From positions 434,001 to 498,000 of the forward strand of contig NZ_JAJHPV010000013.1 of NCBI RefSeq assembly GCF_020831365.1: a stretch of 64,000 nucleotides of DNA, given 5' to 3'. The notes beneath the pieces are model-generated. The model searched no databases and had not been told where the DNA came from. It saw only the letters and a list, made by a program, of their open reading frames with translations. Made by a program: the position numbers and the translations under genes. This document shows positions 62,316 to 64,000 of the stretch, in pieces (position 1 is the stretch's first letter; every line of letters begins with the position of its first letter). Source of the stretch: Massilia agrisoli (GTDB lineage Bacteria > Pseudomonadota > Gammaproteobacteria > Burkholderiales > Burkholderiaceae_D).

Positions 62316-63287
62316 TCAGACGCGGATTTTGATGATCTTGCGCATTGCAAGTACGCCCATGAACATCATGAAAAGCGCAACCATGATCATCTTCTGCCCA
62401 GCCGGGTCGGTGTACAGCACCTCCAGAAATTTCGGGTTGGTCAGCTGTATCATCGCGGCAGCGCCGAATGGCAGCAGCGACAGTACCCACGCCGACATTT
62501 TTCCTTCGGCTGAAAGCACTCTTATCTGTCCGAGCAGCTTGATGCGGTCGCGGATGATCGTGCCGATGCTGTCGAGGAGTTCCGACAGGTTGCCGCCGGT
62601 GTCGCGCTGGATCAGCACCGCGATGACGAAGTAGCGCAGGTCTGTGCTTGGCACCCGGTTGGCCAGGTTCATCAGTGCATCGGGCATCGACACGCCGAAA
62701 TTAACCTCATCGAAGGCGATCGCGAACTCGCCGGCGAGCGGATCCTTCATCTCGTCGCCAACCATCTTCAGCGCGGTCGGGAAAGCGTGGCCGGCGCGCA
62801 GCGCGCGGCTCATCAGGTCGAGCGCATCCGGTAGCTGCACTTCGATGCGATGGATGCGCTTGCTTCGTGCACGGGCCACCAGTTGCAGAGGCAACAGCGC
62901 AACGAGCGCTGCAACGACCAACTGGATCAGCATTGGAAAGGCGAACCATGTCCCCACTGCGATCGCGGCGGCTGCGCAGCCAAGGGAAATGGCGAGGAAT
63001 TTCGCCACCGACCATTCCTTTCCCGACTGGAGCAACAGGCGGTCGAGCGCGGCCACATGCGGCATCGCCGACAGCAGCTTTAGCAACAAGGGGCTTGAGC
63101 TGAGCACCCGCTTCTTGGTGATCGACACCGCCTTGCCGCTGTGCGCGGCAGACATCACCCGCACCCTGCGCGTAAGCCGTTCGGCTTCCGGGCCTTTGGT
63201 CGAGTTCCACGCCAGGTATGCGCCCTCGACCAGCAGGACAACGGCGACGAAGATCAGCGTCGCAAAAAGGAAATAGAGCGAGTCCAT
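62316..63287 (-). CDS. tadB: Tad pilus inner-membrane protein TadB
   Basis: 323 residues. An N-terminal helix (about 5-27) and further membrane helices surround a type II secretion F-domain with L-P-D-A-L-D-L-M-S-R-A-L-R-A-G-H-A-F near 152-169 and R-D-T-G-G-N-L-S-E-L-L near 228-238. It is the paralogue and partner of TadC. It starts nine bases after the tadA stop. Confidence 0.92.
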   Translation of the reverse strand: MDSLYFLFATLIFVAVVLLVEGAYLAWNSTKGPEAERLTRRVRVMSAAHSGKAVSITKKRVLSSSPLLLKLLSAMPHVAALDRLLLQSGKEWSVAKFLAISLGCAAAAIAVGTWFAFPMLIQLVVAALVALLPLQLVARARSKRIHRIEVQLPDALDLMSRALRAGHAFPTALKMVGDEMKDPLAGEFAIAFDEVNFGVSMPDALMNLANRVPSTDLRYFVIAVLIQRDTGGNLSELLDSIGTIIRDRIKLLGQIRVLSAEGKMSAWVLSLLPFGAAAMIQLTNPKFLEVLYTDPAGQKMIMVALFMMFMGVLAMRKIIKIRV

Positions 63288-63296
63288 GATGGCGGC

Positions 63297-64000
63297 CTAT
63301 GAAAACTGGCGGGTTGGATCGAACAGGCTGTCGGGCACGCTGACGCCATAGGTGCGCAGGCGGTCGACAAAGCGCGGGCGCACGCCGGTGGCGCAGAAGT
63401 GCCCGAGCACCGCGCCGTTCTCGCCAAGCCCGGTCTGCTTGAACAGGAAGATCTCCTGCATCGTGATGACGTCGCCCTCCATGCCGGTGATCTCCTGCAG
63501 CGAAATAAGCTTGCGCTTGCCGTCGGTCAGGCGCGACACCTGCAGCACCACGCCAATGGCGGAGCTGATCTGCTGGCGCATTGCCTTCGTCGGCAGCGAT
63601 GCGGCGGCCATGCTGATCATGTTCTCCAGGCGGGTGAGGGCGTCGCGCGGCGTGTTGGCGTGGATGGTCGCCATCGAACCTTCATGGCCGGTGTTCATCG
63701 CCTGCAGCATGTCGAGCGCCTCGCCGCCACGCACCTCGCCGAGGATGATGCGGTCGGGACGCATGCGCAGCGCGTTGCGCACCAGCGCGCGCTGCGTTAC
63801 TTCACCCTGGCCTTCGATGTTCGGCGGGCGCGTCTCCAGACGCACCACGTGCGGCTGCTGCAGCTGGAGTTCGGCGGCGTCTTCGATTGTCACGATGCGC
63901 TCCTCGGGACTGATGAAGCCCGATATGACGTTCAACATCGTGGTCTTGCCGCTGCCGGTGCCGCCCGAAATCAGGATGTTGATTTCGGCCTTGCCCAAGC
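63297..64000 (-). CDS. tadA: Tad pilus ATPase TadA/CpaF, N-terminus outside window
   Basis: About 234 C-terminal residues are visible; the frame continues past position 64000. Walker [10 protein letters not shown], the Asp box [29 protein letters not shown] (Walker B) and the His box G-S-M-A-T-I-H-A-N are intact. It powers assembly of the Flp/Tad pilus at the inner membrane and is upstream of tadB and tadC in the same operon. Confidence 0.93.
   Translation of the reverse strand, partial: LGKAEINILISGGTGSGKTTMLNVISGFISPEERIVTIEDAAELQLQQPHVVRLETRPPNIEGQGEVTQRALVRNALRMRPDRIILGEVRGGEALDMLQAMNTGHEGSMATIHANTPRDALTRLENMISMAAASLPTKAMRQQISSAIGVVLQVSRLTDGKRKLISLQEITGMEGDVITMQEIFLFKQTGLGENGAVLGHFCATGVRPRFVDRLRTYGVSVPDSLFDPTRQFS

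Noticed and set aside
1-64000. tRNA, rRNA and riboswitch genes
   Set aside because: No cloverleaf with conserved T-loop, rRNA segment or known riboswitch core was recognised by eye; a covariance-model search could still find a short RNA.

Overview
The window looks like chromosome of a high-GC betaproteobacterium, most likely Burkholderiales, family Oxalobacteraceae (Massilia/Duganella/Janthinobacterium-like). This is inferred from gene content and order: leuC-leuD-leuB-asd-fimV-truA-trpF-trpB-trpA, a paired cphA'/cphA cyanophycin locus, a TAKP-like TRAP transporter, a cheZ-cheA pair and a tad pilus locus. No rRNA, tRNA, CRISPR array, prophage or complete insertion sequence was seen.

Region by region. 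1-2.7 kb is more A+T-rich than the rest: an overlapping pair (HEPN-like protein plus an unknown protein) and two tandem DUF29 genes; a third DUF29 gene lies past a persulfide dioxygenase (2.8-4.0 kb). 4.1-12.2 kb is a cyanophycin locus: cphA' and cphA on the minus strand, divergent from an ABC exporter-like protein with an N-terminal extension and zinc ribbon, a DUF1854 protein and a YciI-like protein. 12.4-13.9 kb is a BCCT transporter broken by a one-base frameshift. 14-17.8 kb is a TRAP transporter operon with an internal terminator. 18-26.5 kb holds single genes (TonB receptor, galM, MgtC, thioesterase, OmpA, UvrA).

26.6-32.6 kb is a translationally coupled signalling operon: hybrid kinase, CheR, CheB, REC-kinase. 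A 40-residue membrane protein gene follows on the other strand. 33-40.5 kb is a DNA-repair block: RecQ-like helicase, then the four-gene ligase-associated set (exonuclease, ATP-dependent ligase, Lhr-type helicase, PdeM), every junction of which overlaps. 40.5-43.4 kb holds a small secreted protein, an Fnr/Crp-type regulator without the usual Fe-S cysteines, an orphan NarL/FixJ-type response regulator and a UspA protein. Two FNR-like boxes and a repeated palindrome TAGG-N6-CCTA suggest that these regulators act within the window.

43.8-46.5 kb is cheZ-cheA. 46.7-57.9 kb is the leucine/Asd/FimV/TruA/tryptophan block, with an entericidin-like lipoprotein gene and a long palindromic repeat between leuC and leuD. 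58-64 kb (minus strand) is the end of a tad pilus operon: tadA (cut by the window edge), tadB, tadC, a TPR/LytR_C lipoprotein and an Ig-like (Big-1) lipoprotein.

All calls come from reading the sequence and from memory of protein families. No database search was run.
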